NCBI GenBank assembly: GCA_946480695.1
Contig: CAMLKG010000006.1
Span: 62,001-126,000, forward strand
Source: an uncultured Cellvibrio sp.
GTDB lineage: Bacteria > Pseudomonadota > Gammaproteobacteria > Pseudomonadales > Cellvibrionaceae
Reading direction: 5' to 3'
Length of the DNA stretch: 64,000 nucleotides
Below, piece after piece: positions 1-7,107 of the stretch. How positions within the stretch are numbered: position 1 is the first letter of the stretch; the number at the start of each line of letters is the position of its first letter. The position numbers and the translations under genes were made by a program. The notes beneath the pieces are model-generated. The model saw only the letters and a list, made by a program, of their open reading frames with translations. It was not told the DNA's origin and ran no database searches.

Positions 1-103
1 TGCAGTCCAGCCGGTTGCGTGGAACTGGGCCAGCGAATGGGAAGGCTAGCATCCAGGGTAAAATAGCAAAAGTTACTATCAACTCCCTTTAAAGGAAATC
101 ACA

Positions 104-706
104 ATGAAATTCTCATCCATCAAATTATTTCTAGCCGGTGTTGTGGGTGGTCCATTGGTTGTGCCGGCAATGGCGGCGTTAGAATCAGGCGAGGTTGCGC
201 CCGATTTTTCGTTGCAGGCGTCCCTCGCCGGTAAGGCCTTCCAATTTTCGTTGAAGGAAAAATTGAAGGCTGGCCCGGTTGTGGTTTATTTCTATCCTTC
301 AGCTTATACCAATGGTTGTAACATGCAGGCACACAATTTTTCTGTGAATAGCGAAAAGTTCGCCAAAGCGGGATCGACTGTTATCGGTGTTTCGTTAGAC
401 AGTATTGACCGCCTTAATGATTTCTCGGCAGATCCGGAATATTGCGCGGGCAAAGTAGCCGTTGCGTCAGACCCGGATGGCGAGGTGGCTAAATCGTTTG
501 AATTGAACGTGCGCGAAGCTACCCCCGGAAAACTGGATAGCCGCGGCAAGGAAATTGATCATGGATTTGCCGAGCGCACGACATTTATCATCACGCCCGA
601 TGGCAAAATTGCCGCAACAATCAGCGGTTTGTCACCCGCCGATAACGTGAAGCAGGCTTTGGCTCGGGTGGAGGAATTGGCGGCGCGCCAGGCCCTGGTG
701 GACTAA
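104..706 (+). CDS. Secreted peroxiredoxin (AhpC/TSA, BCP-like)
   Basis: Thiol peroxidase that should reduce hydroperoxides outside the cytoplasm. Residues 1-24 form a signal peptide ending in AMA, and the mature protein opens with the usual APDFSL segment. The peroxidatic cysteine is Cys72 in the FYP...TNGC motif. The Cys-x4-Cys pair of PrxQ/BCP enzymes is absent; the only other cysteine in the mature chain is Cys114, so it is either the resolving residue or the enzyme works as a 1-Cys peroxiredoxin. An AAAGGAAA ribosome binding site sits 8 bases before the ATG. The stop codon overlaps that of the convergent dehydrogenase gene. The family is clear; the substrate and electron donor are not. 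Confidence 0.88.
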   Translation: MKFSSIKLFLAGVVGGPLVVPAMAALESGEVAPDFSLQASLAGKAFQFSLKEKLKAGPVVVYFYPSAYTNGCNMQAHNFSVNSEKFAKAGSTVIGVSLDSIDRLNDFSADPEYCAGKVAVASDPDGEVAKSFELNVREATPGKLDSRGKEIDHGFAERTTFIITPDGKIAATISGLSPADNVKQALARVEELAARQALVD

Positions 707-1722
707 AAATAAACGCCGACCGCCTGCAATTGCGTAATAATTTCGTTGTGCAATTCCACACCGCTTTCCTTTTGCTTCCTGGCGATTTGCCAGCCGCGTT
801 CGCCGGGGTAAGCAAAGGGCGCTGCTTCCGTTTTTAAATAATCGATAAAATCAAGGGTGTGCCGCTGGAATTCCGTGGGATCTATAAATGATTGGACGTT
901 AAGCGCTATAAAAATTTTACTTGCATAACGATCAATACCGCTCGGGTCGGCGCCACGAATCTGTTGGGTAAAGGCTGCGCCTGCCAGGGCCGCGGTTAAC
1001 AGCTCGAACATCACCGACAACCCCGCGCCTTTGTGCTCGCCCATGGGTAACACAGCACCCTCCAAAATTGCTTTGGCATCGTTTGAAGGCTTGCCTTCCG
1101 CATCCAGGCCCCAATTGCCCGGTAATGCCTTCCCTTCGCGTAACCAGGTACCTACTTTGCCCACGGCGGCCTGGCTCATTGCCATGTCCAGGATTATCGG
1201 TTCACCGGGGTTAGCCCCCGGAATACCGATAGCGAGAGGGTTGTTACCGATAACGGCTTTAGTCGCCCCGCCAATTGCCATGGTGGGAATTGCATTGGTC
1301 GTGCATATACCGATAAACCCGGCTTGCGCTGCGCGATTGGCGTATGCATGGGCGCGTCCCCAATGCGTAGTGTTTTTAGCGAGGCAAACACCCACGCCAA
1401 ATGCTCCCGCCAAATCCATTGCATGTTGCATTGCGTTTTGGGCAGCATAACGTCCGGGTCCGTTATCGCAGTCCATGACCGCTATCGCGCCAAATTGCCG
1501 TTGTAACGAAAACTGCGGATGCTGATTCACCCGGCCATCAGCAAGTGCGGCCAGCAACGCCGGTAACATACGTACGCCGTGTGAGGCAACACCATGCAAG
1601 TCAGCCTCGGTCATTATTTCCGCTTCAACCAACGCCTGCCCAGATGTAATACCTGCTACCGATAAACGGTCATGGATTTTCTGTTTTAGTAATTCGTAGG
1701 GAACAATACTGAAAGCACTCAT
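703..1722 (-). CDS. Ldh family (malate/L-lactate type) dehydrogenase
   Basis: NAD(P)-dependent 2-hydroxyacid dehydrogenase of the Ldh2/YlbC/YiaK fold, which is unrelated to classical LDH and MDH. The N-terminal motif DLHG..SHGVR (about residues 41-50), the THWGRA segment with the presumed catalytic histidine (about 119), and the NNPLAIGIP and MGEHKGAGL segments are all in place. Its 339 residues are normal for the family, whose members act on malate, lactate, ureidoglycolate, diketogulonate or delta-1-pyrroline carboxylates; sequence alone does not say which. It lies tail to tail with the peroxiredoxin and has no operon partner. No good Shine-Dalgarno sequence precedes the chosen ATG, but the reading begins like other members. 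Confidence 0.85.
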   Translation of the reverse strand: MSAFSIVPYELLKQKIHDRLSVAGITSGQALVEAEIMTEADLHGVASHGVRMLPALLAALADGRVNQHPQFSLQRQFGAIAVMDCDNGPGRYAAQNAMQHAMDLAGAFGVGVCLAKNTTHWGRAHAYANRAAQAGFIGICTTNAIPTMAIGGATKAVIGNNPLAIGIPGANPGEPIILDMAMSQAAVGKVGTWLREGKALPGNWGLDAEGKPSNDAKAILEGAVLPMGEHKGAGLSVMFELLTAALAGAAFTQQIRGADPSGIDRYASKIFIALNVQSFIDPTEFQRHTLDFIDYLKTEAAPFAYPGERGWQIARKQKESGVELHNEIITQLQAVGVYF

Positions 1723-2158
1723 TCTGAAATCCGCAAATTAAAGGGTTGGCATGAATAATTCTTACTGATCATTGCAACAAAGGATACCACAGGCATATTG
1801 CACCAAACGGTGGAGTTTCTTTGCCATCCTGCTGCATGGATTTAATCACTGCAATGATTTTTTCCAGACAAAGTGTTTATAAACAAACACTGTATACAGC
1901 TCATACCCCAGGCTTAATTATTGAAAAAACAAATTCCTGCGGAGGTAAATCTTTTGGTTCTTTAATAATGAACTCGCCACATCCCGATTTATAGCCAAAT
2001 TTTTAATTAATCCTGGATATTTTTAACAATTACCTCACTTTACCAAATCCGAAATTTAATAGCCCCTCATTGGCCTGATGTTTGCTCCTGGCAACATCAG
2101 GTGACATTTCGCGCTAGCAATTAATACGGGTTAGAAATCGGTTATTGGGGAAATCAAT
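1723..2158. other. Intergenic region with palindromes and leader hairpin
   Basis: This 436-base AT-rich gap separates two divergent genes and holds no convincing ORF. It contains a perfect 12-base palindrome TGTTTATAAACA (1874-1885) followed closely by the 10-base palindrome CTGTATACAG (1890-1899), which could be an operator. Near its right end lies a hairpin (2074-2101) with an 11-pair stem, one bulged T and a short loop. There is no T-run, so this looks like a leader structure of the downstream DUF6152 gene and not a terminator. Confidence 0.5.
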
Positions 2159-2590
2159 ATGTCAGTTGTTACAAAAAAATCATTAATGCGTGGGACTGCT
2201 GCTATCGCAGTCCTGTTCGGTGCTTTACCCGCGGTGGCGCACCATGCATTTTCGGCGGAGTTTGATGCGCAAAAACCGTTTGAATTAAAGGGGGTGGTGA
2301 CTAAAGGAAAATGGGTGAATCCACACAGTTGGATTTATGTCGAGGTGAAAAATACGAATGGTGAGGTTACCAATTGGGGGTTTGAATTTGGTTCGCCTTT
2401 TGCGCTGAAACAAAAAGGCCTGACCAAAGCTACCTTACCCATTGGAACAGAGATCACCGTGAAAGGTTATTTGGCCAAAGACGGCCAGAGTTTTGGTTAC
2501 TCCACCAGTATCACCCTGGCGGACGGGCGCGTATTCCAAACGGGCGGAGCCCAGGATGCTCCCACTGCAACGCGTTCCGCCAGCAATTAA
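2159..2590 (+). CDS. DUF6152 family periplasmic protein
   Basis: Small exported protein (143 residues) of unknown function. Residues 1-27 are a signal peptide cleaved near AVAHH. The mature part carries the DUF6152 hallmarks: HHAFSAEFD at its start, the ELKGVVTKGKWVNPHSWIY segment, and a C-terminal GTEITVKGYLAKDG stretch resembling an OB-like beta barrel. A GGGGA ribosome binding site precedes the ATG. The next gene starts 30 bases downstream and the third 11 bases after that, so the three look co-transcribed. The family often lies beside the two proteins that follow here, but no activity is known to me. The HH pair at the mature N terminus could bind a metal; that is inference. Confidence 0.8.
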   Translation: MSVVTKKSLMRGTAAIAVLFGALPAVAHHAFSAEFDAQKPFELKGVVTKGKWVNPHSWIYVEVKNTNGEVTNWGFEFGSPFALKQKGLTKATLPIGTEITVKGYLAKDGQSFGYSTSITLADGRVFQTGGAQDAPTATRSASN

Positions 2591-2620
2591 TTGTAATGAC
2601 GTTTTTTTGGAGATAAATTC

Positions 2621-3451
2621 TTGCGTAATTTTATCAAGGGAAATCCTTCGCCTTCCCTTTATTCGCCCAAGTGGGTGAAGGCAAGCCCGACATTATTTTT
2701 TATGTTTTTATTTTTAACCTTATCGGTTCAGGTGCAATCCGCAGAAAAAATTCCGCGCCTGGATGGCAGGCCGGATTTTTCCGGGATATGGCAAACCACC
2801 AGCGCAGCGGATTATGACCTGGAACCGCACTCTGCGCGAATAGATGCACCACCTGCGCCAGGTGTTGTGGAGGGTGGAGCAATTCCTTACAAGCCTGAAG
2901 CCTTGGCCAGGCGCAAACAAAATTTTGAAAACCGCTTTAACGCTGACCCTCGCCTGAAAGGTTGGACCTTGGGAGTGCCGCGCGGTATTTATTATCCGGA
3001 ACCGTTCCAGATTTTCCAACGCGCACGTGACCTGACATTAATCCATCAATTTGGCCATTCAGTTCGCACTATCCATACCAACAGCACTGGCCATCCCAAA
3101 GATCCCAATGATTGGTGGTTGGGCGATTCCCGTGGAAAATGGGAAGGCGACACCCTGGTTGTCGATGTAAAACATTTTAATGATGAAACATGGCTGGATC
3201 GTTCCGGAAATTATCACAGCGATGCCCTGCATGTCGTTGAGCGTTGGAAATTGGTTGATGCCAATACCATTGAATACAGGGCGACTATCCAGGATGAAAA
3301 GGTATTTAGCCGCCCCTGGGATATCAGTGTGGTTTTGCACCGTCATCGCGAAAAAAATTTCCAGTTAGTGGAAGACTATCGCTTCACGCTGGATTACGAC
3401 CGCTATTATCCCTATCCCGCCGAGCGTGCGCCGAAAGCGCAAGCGAAATAA
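2621..3451 (+). CDS. Periplasmic protein, tandem paralog 1 (unknown function)
   Basis: I do not know a function for this family. TTG is the likely start, because a GGAGAT ribosome binding site lies 6 bases before it and the reading gives an N-terminal hydrophobic export segment (about residues 20-41, ending QSA). The mature protein starts with the motif LDGRPDFSGIWQ and has a conserved C-terminal block GDSRGKWEGDTLVVDV, then RSGNYHSDALHVVERW and FSRPWDI. The same block occurs in the next gene, so the two are tandem paralogs. Predicted to be beta-rich and periplasmic. Its company of DUF6152 and cytochrome genes suggests a redox or small-molecule role outside the cytoplasm, but that is only context. 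Confidence 0.72.
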   Translation: MRNFIKGNPSPSLYSPKWVKASPTLFFMFLFLTLSVQVQSAEKIPRLDGRPDFSGIWQTTSAADYDLEPHSARIDAPPAPGVVEGGAIPYKPEALARRKQNFENRFNADPRLKGWTLGVPRGIYYPEPFQIFQRARDLTLIHQFGHSVRTIHTNSTGHPKDPNDWWLGDSRGKWEGDTLVVDVKHFNDETWLDRSGNYHSDALHVVERWKLVDANTIEYRATIQDEKVFSRPWDISVVLHRHREKNFQLVEDYRFTLDYDRYYPYPAERAPKAQAK

Positions 3452-3462
3452 CAGGTGTTGCC

Positions 3463-4470
3463 ATGCAAAAAAATTTATTCCCGGTATTAACGATCATGGT
3501 TATGGCTGGCGTGACGGCAATGCCAGCCTTTTCCGATTATGGGCAATGGGAAGCCGAGCGCGCAAAATTCCCGAAATTTGAACGGGAAAAAACGGTATAT
3601 CGCGTGGACCCCGGGAAATGGACGGGGCCGAGATTGGCGGATGGCCAACCGGACGTACAAGGTCATTGGTCCAATACCATATCCAACCATACCAACTTTA
3701 CTGATCCGCAGGGGGCTACCCCCGGTGAACAACCTCGCACACCACTTGGTCCGCGTGAAACCCGCGCGCCCAGCAGGGTAGTGGACCCGGCCGATGGGCA
3801 AGTTCCCTACCAGCCTTGGGCGCGTGAATTGCAGCGGGAGTACCTGGACAATTTCCACGATCCAATAAAGCCTGAATATATTGAGCCCCTGGCACGATGC
3901 GCCCCCGGTGGGCCTTCCAAATCCTTTATGTGGCACGGTTATGAAATCCGGCAATTTCCCGGTTATCTGGTGTTCTTGTTTGATTCGGGTTCGCGTATTA
4001 TCCATCTCCATCAAAAAGGGGATAAACAAAACAAAAAAAATAAAAAGCCCCATCTCGATCAAAAAATTCGTTTATGGAACGGCGACTCCCGTGGTTATTG
4101 GGAGGGCAATACGCTTTACGTTGAGGTGAAAAATAATAATTCCAAATCCCGTTTCGGGCGTACCGGCGAGTTCTCCGGCACGGAAACAATTGTAAAGGAA
4201 CGTTTTATTTTTGATTACAAGGCGGGCCGTTATTTATACTCGGCCACTTATACTGACCCAACTGTATTTACGCGGCCATGGACCTTGGAAATTCCTGCGC
4301 GCCGTGTCGAAAATTTTGCCGAGGATGGTTGGAATAACCAATTGGGTATTGCAAACCATAACGGCAAGCATTTAATTTTGGAGCCCTACGAACAAATCTG
4401 TACTGAAAACAATGGCGGGTTTGGTGGTGGGGCAGTAATCGGTGCGGGGAATGCGCCACCTGTATTGTAA
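3463..4470 (+). CDS. Periplasmic protein, tandem paralog 2 (unknown function)
   Basis: Second copy of the family, 335 residues, starting 11 bases after the first. A signal peptide (residues 1-24, ending AFS) precedes a mature protein with LADGQPDVQGHWSNT, matching GRPDFSGIW of the neighbour, and the shared C-terminal block NGDSRGYWEGNTLYVEV followed by RTGEFSGTE and FTRPWTLE. Just before that block lies a Lys/Asn-rich insert (KQNKKNKK) encoded by an A-rich tract with a run of eight A (4033-4040), which is a possible slippage site. A pair of cysteines, one mid-protein in ARCAPGG and one near the C terminus in QICTE, is not shared with paralog 1. Function unknown. Confidence 0.75.
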   Translation: MQKNLFPVLTIMVMAGVTAMPAFSDYGQWEAERAKFPKFEREKTVYRVDPGKWTGPRLADGQPDVQGHWSNTISNHTNFTDPQGATPGEQPRTPLGPRETRAPSRVVDPADGQVPYQPWARELQREYLDNFHDPIKPEYIEPLARCAPGGPSKSFMWHGYEIRQFPGYLVFLFDSGSRIIHLHQKGDKQNKKNKKPHLDQKIRLWNGDSRGYWEGNTLYVEVKNNNSKSRFGRTGEFSGTETIVKERFIFDYKAGRYLYSATYTDPTVFTRPWTLEIPARRVENFAEDGWNNQLGIANHNGKHLILEPYEQICTENNGGFGGGAVIGAGNAPPVL

Positions 4471-4611
4471 AAACTTTAGTAAGTGCACTTATTGCCATAC
4501 TTTTATTGGCCATGTTGATAATGGGATAAGGCAGTGAGTGTGCTACTTAAAATACAGAACCGTTTAGCTTATGAATAACCAACAGACATAGATCTTAGGA
4601 GAAACCTGTTA

Positions 4612-5127
4612 ATGACTCGTGTAGCCCTCGTTGCAACATCGTTAAAAATTTTTGGAGCTGCTTGCTTGATTGCCGGTAGCGCTGGCGCATTTGCGGCTGA
4701 TAAGCCTGCAAAAGCCGCACCGGCTACAGGCCCGGCCCCGGCAAAACAAGCCATCGCCGTGCGCAAGGCTGCGTTTGTTTTAATTGCTAATAATTTCAAA
4801 CCTATTGGTGATGTATTACAAGGGAAAGCTATTTACAACCAAGCTGAGGTTGTGAAGCGTGCCCAGCGCGTGGCTTTTTTAAGTGAATTACTTGAAGGTA
4901 CTTTCCCTGCGGATTCCAACCTGGGTACACCGGAAACCAAGACCAAGGCAGAAGCATTCACCAAAAAAGAAGACTTTGATAAATTGCTGAAGGAATTTAT
5001 TGCGAATTCAAAAAAACTGGCTGATGTTGCAACCAGGGAATCGACTGCATCTGATGCGTTTAAAGACGCGGCAAAAGCCGTGGCAGAAGGCTGCAAGGGC
5101 TGCCACGACAAATACAAGGAAAAATAA
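4612..5127 (+). CDS. Class II cytochrome c (cytochrome c' type)
   Basis: Periplasmic haem protein. Residues 1-29 form a signal peptide, followed by an Ala/Pro/Lys-rich stretch and a predicted four-helix bundle. The single haem motif CKGCH (Cys161, Cys164, His165) lies close to the C terminus, which is diagnostic of class II cytochromes c such as cytochrome c' and c556. AGGAGA lies 9 bases before the ATG. A cytochrome b561 gene follows, and the two are commonly paired, the b-type protein passing electrons to the c-type one. A strong hairpin between them (5138-5174) may set their expression ratio. Whether it binds NO or O2 or only carries electrons cannot be told. Confidence 0.88.
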   Translation: MTRVALVATSLKIFGAACLIAGSAGAFAADKPAKAAPATGPAPAKQAIAVRKAAFVLIANNFKPIGDVLQGKAIYNQAEVVKRAQRVAFLSELLEGTFPADSNLGTPETKTKAEAFTKKEDFDKLLKEFIANSKKLADVATRESTASDAFKDAAKAVAEGCKGCHDKYKEK

Positions 5128-5137
5128 TTTATCGGCA

Positions 5138-5174
5138 GGCATACACCGCTGGCATGGTGCCTGCGGTGTATGCC
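5138..5174 (+). repeat. Extended intercistronic hairpin
   Basis: A near-perfect inverted repeat: a 12-base outer stem GGCATACACCGC/GCGGTGTATGCC, a T-T mismatch, a 4-base inner stem GGCA/TGCC and a TGG loop. No T-run follows, so it is less likely a simple terminator than an RNA-processing or stabilising structure between the cytochrome c and b561 genes. I did not find a second copy in the window. Confidence 0.6.
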
Positions 5175-5204
5175 CATTACTTCCGCTTATTACGCCTGTT
5201 TCCT

Positions 5205-5957
5205 ATGTCTGATCCATTAGTTGATTCCACACTGGATAGCGAACCCGGCAATCCGGCTATCCCTGACGATACCCATTTGCATGTTTGGGATTTACCCACG
5301 CGTGTATTTCACTGGTTATTAGTAGTCTCTTTTATCGCCGCTTACGTTACCAATTGGTTAGGGGTGAGTTATTTTTCCTACCATTTGTGGTCGGGTTATT
5401 TTGTAATTGTCCTGGTGGGTTTTCGAATATTGTGGGGGTTATTTGGTACCCACCACGCGCAGTTCGCAAATTTTATTCGCCATCCGCGCGAAAGTTTTCG
5501 TTATGCTTCCAATCTAATAAGGAAGAACGTGGAGTCTTACGCAGGGCATAACCCCTTGGGAGCCTGGATGGTGGTGGTGTTGCTTGCGGTGATGCTAATC
5601 CAGGCAGTTACCGGTTTATTTGCTAATGATGAAATATTTAATGCTGGCCCTTTATATGGGTATGTTAGCAATGAGCTGAGTTTAAAATTGACCAGCATCC
5701 ATAAAGAGTTGTTTTACTGGATTCTCGGCGCAGTGGCCTTGCATGTATCCGCAGTGTTTTTTTACGTATTTGTTAAACGTGAAAATTTAATTAAAGCCAT
5801 GATTACCGGTAAAAAGCCCCGACGCGGTTTTGAAGGTGCGCGCGCGATTGAATCTTCCAAAATCTGGCTGGCGTTATTTTTTGTTGTGCTGGTTTCCGGC
5901 CTGTTGGCCTGGGTTATCGTCACTGCTCCCGAAGTAGTATTGGATCTGGGGTATTAG
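5205..5957 (+). CDS. Cytochrome b561 (cytochrome b/b6 domain)
   Basis: Inner-membrane di-haem b-type cytochrome that moves electrons between the quinol pool or cytosol and periplasmic c-type cytochromes. After the N-terminal WDLPTRVFHWLLV motif with a haem-ligand histidine come about five membrane segments; further histidines sit in YHLWSGYF, HPRESFRYA and IHKELFYW. The start at 5205 (MSDPLVD) is preferred over an upstream ATG at 5154, because the extra 17 residues would be translated from the hairpin region. A last hydrophobic helix ends the 250-residue protein, typical of the family. Its place right after the class II cytochrome c gene supports them as an electron-transfer pair. Confidence 0.87.
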   Translation: MSDPLVDSTLDSEPGNPAIPDDTHLHVWDLPTRVFHWLLVVSFIAAYVTNWLGVSYFSYHLWSGYFVIVLVGFRILWGLFGTHHAQFANFIRHPRESFRYASNLIRKNVESYAGHNPLGAWMVVVLLAVMLIQAVTGLFANDEIFNAGPLYGYVSNELSLKLTSIHKELFYWILGAVALHVSAVFFYVFVKRENLIKAMITGKKPRRGFEGARAIESSKIWLALFFVVLVSGLLAWVIVTAPEVVLDLGY

Positions 5958-6015
5958 GTTTTAACACGGTGATTCACATAGCGGGCACATAGCAATAGTT
6001 GCGGATGTTGGCCAG

Positions 6016-6852
6016 TCAACCGGCCAACCGTCGCGAATCACCAGCCGGTAAATCAGTATCGTTAAATGAATGTTGCGTATAACCACCTGGTAACCGTACA
6101 TAAGCTTCAAAGCGGCTATTGTTTCCTAATAGGATTGATTTGGATTGGTTAACATCTGGCGTCGCGGCAACCACAATAGGTGTTGGGCCCAAAGAATAGA
6201 CCGGTTGATCAATGAATTGTTGAAGCAATATCGGATTGGAAAAAATATAATCTGGTTGCAAATCGAATAGCTGCAACAATTCCCAATCGGGAATGTTATG
6301 CAGGCTGATGCCTAAACGATACTGGCGCGCGCGGTAACTGGTTAGCGCTTGTTGGAAATGTTCCAGGCTCCTTGCGTCTACAAGCCTGGTATGCAATATC
6401 ACTCGCTCTGGTCCAAGGCCGCAATCCCCCAGAATTTTTTCGAAGGTTTTTCCGTGGTCATTTGCAACACTCAGTATGTGGCGTGATTGGACTCGCAATG
6501 CCAGCAAGCCTTTAAAGCCGTCGTGTTGTTGCAGATAGTTAAGCGAATGCAATGTCCTGACCAGGCGGTCCAAATGAACAACCTGCTCCTTGTCTTCGAG
6601 TGCATTCACTATGTGATCGATATTTAATACATTTCCTGTACTTGAACGGACAAATAAATCGGCGTAATGGCCAATCAACCGGTCGTCCTTTGCGGACAAA
6701 ATTTCTGCAAACAGGCTGCCCAGGATTAAATTGCCAAAACGCGCCCAATATTGATTGTCGGCTTTGTAAAACCCGGTTTTGGGTAAGTCGTGCAATCGCG
6801 CCTGGGTTTGTAGTTGATCGTTAAAATAATTCATTAATTCAGTGAGCGGCAT
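6016..6852 (-). CDS. EAL-like domain protein, probably inactive
   Basis: A cytoplasmic protein of 278 residues with no signal peptide. Its second half follows the EAL phosphodiesterase pattern at low similarity: LDRLVRTLHSL resembles the segment before the strand normally carrying ExLxR, LALRVQSRHIL matches the usual 'vNls..ql' strand, GPERVILHTRL matches the 'lElTE' strand, and YRLGISLHN with LQPDYIFSN corresponds to 'lalDDFG...pdyiKID'. Acidic residues that bind metal in active EAL enzymes are replaced (for example SLHN for DDFG), so c-di-GMP hydrolysis is unlikely; it may be a binding or protein-interaction module. The N-terminal 90 residues match nothing I recognise. It lies tail to tail with the cytochrome b561 gene. 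Confidence 0.55.
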   Translation of the reverse strand: MPLTELMNYFNDQLQTQARLHDLPKTGFYKADNQYWARFGNLILGSLFAEILSAKDDRLIGHYADLFVRSSTGNVLNIDHIVNALEDKEQVVHLDRLVRTLHSLNYLQQHDGFKGLLALRVQSRHILSVANDHGKTFEKILGDCGLGPERVILHTRLVDARSLEHFQQALTSYRARQYRLGISLHNIPDWELLQLFDLQPDYIFSNPILLQQFIDQPVYSLGPTPIVVAATPDVNQSKSILLGNNSRFEAYVRLPGGYTQHSFNDTDLPAGDSRRLAG

Positions 6853-7052
6853 AGCATTGGCCTTAAAACCTATTCAGGCACGCATCATAAATAACCAAAA
6901 AAATTTTATAAAAGAATTAAATATTCCTAGCTTATAACGAGCCTTTCCTTGTTTCCCCGTTATGGATATGGAGGTTTGTCCTTTTCTATCGCGCTAAACC
7001 CGTCACTGTAATGCCACCAATTAGGGTGGTATGAAAAAGCACCTGCCACATC

Positions 7053-7084
7053 CAAAAAAATGCCCGGCATTATCGCCGGGCATC
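7053..7084 (-). terminator. Rho-independent terminator of the S46 peptidase gene
   Basis: A 9-base stem ATGCCCGGC/GCCGGGCAT with a 6-base loop. On the minus strand it is followed by a run of T (the A-tract at 7054-7060), as expected for termination of the gene ending at 7108. Confidence 0.85.
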
Positions 7085-7107
7085 TTTCAATTCGATCAAT
7101 GTGAACC

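Noticed and set aside
1..49. Possible C-terminal end of an upstream gene (frame 2, ending AVQPVAWNWASEWEG before TAG)
   Set aside because: Only 15 codons are visible and a second frame is also open, so nothing can be claimed.
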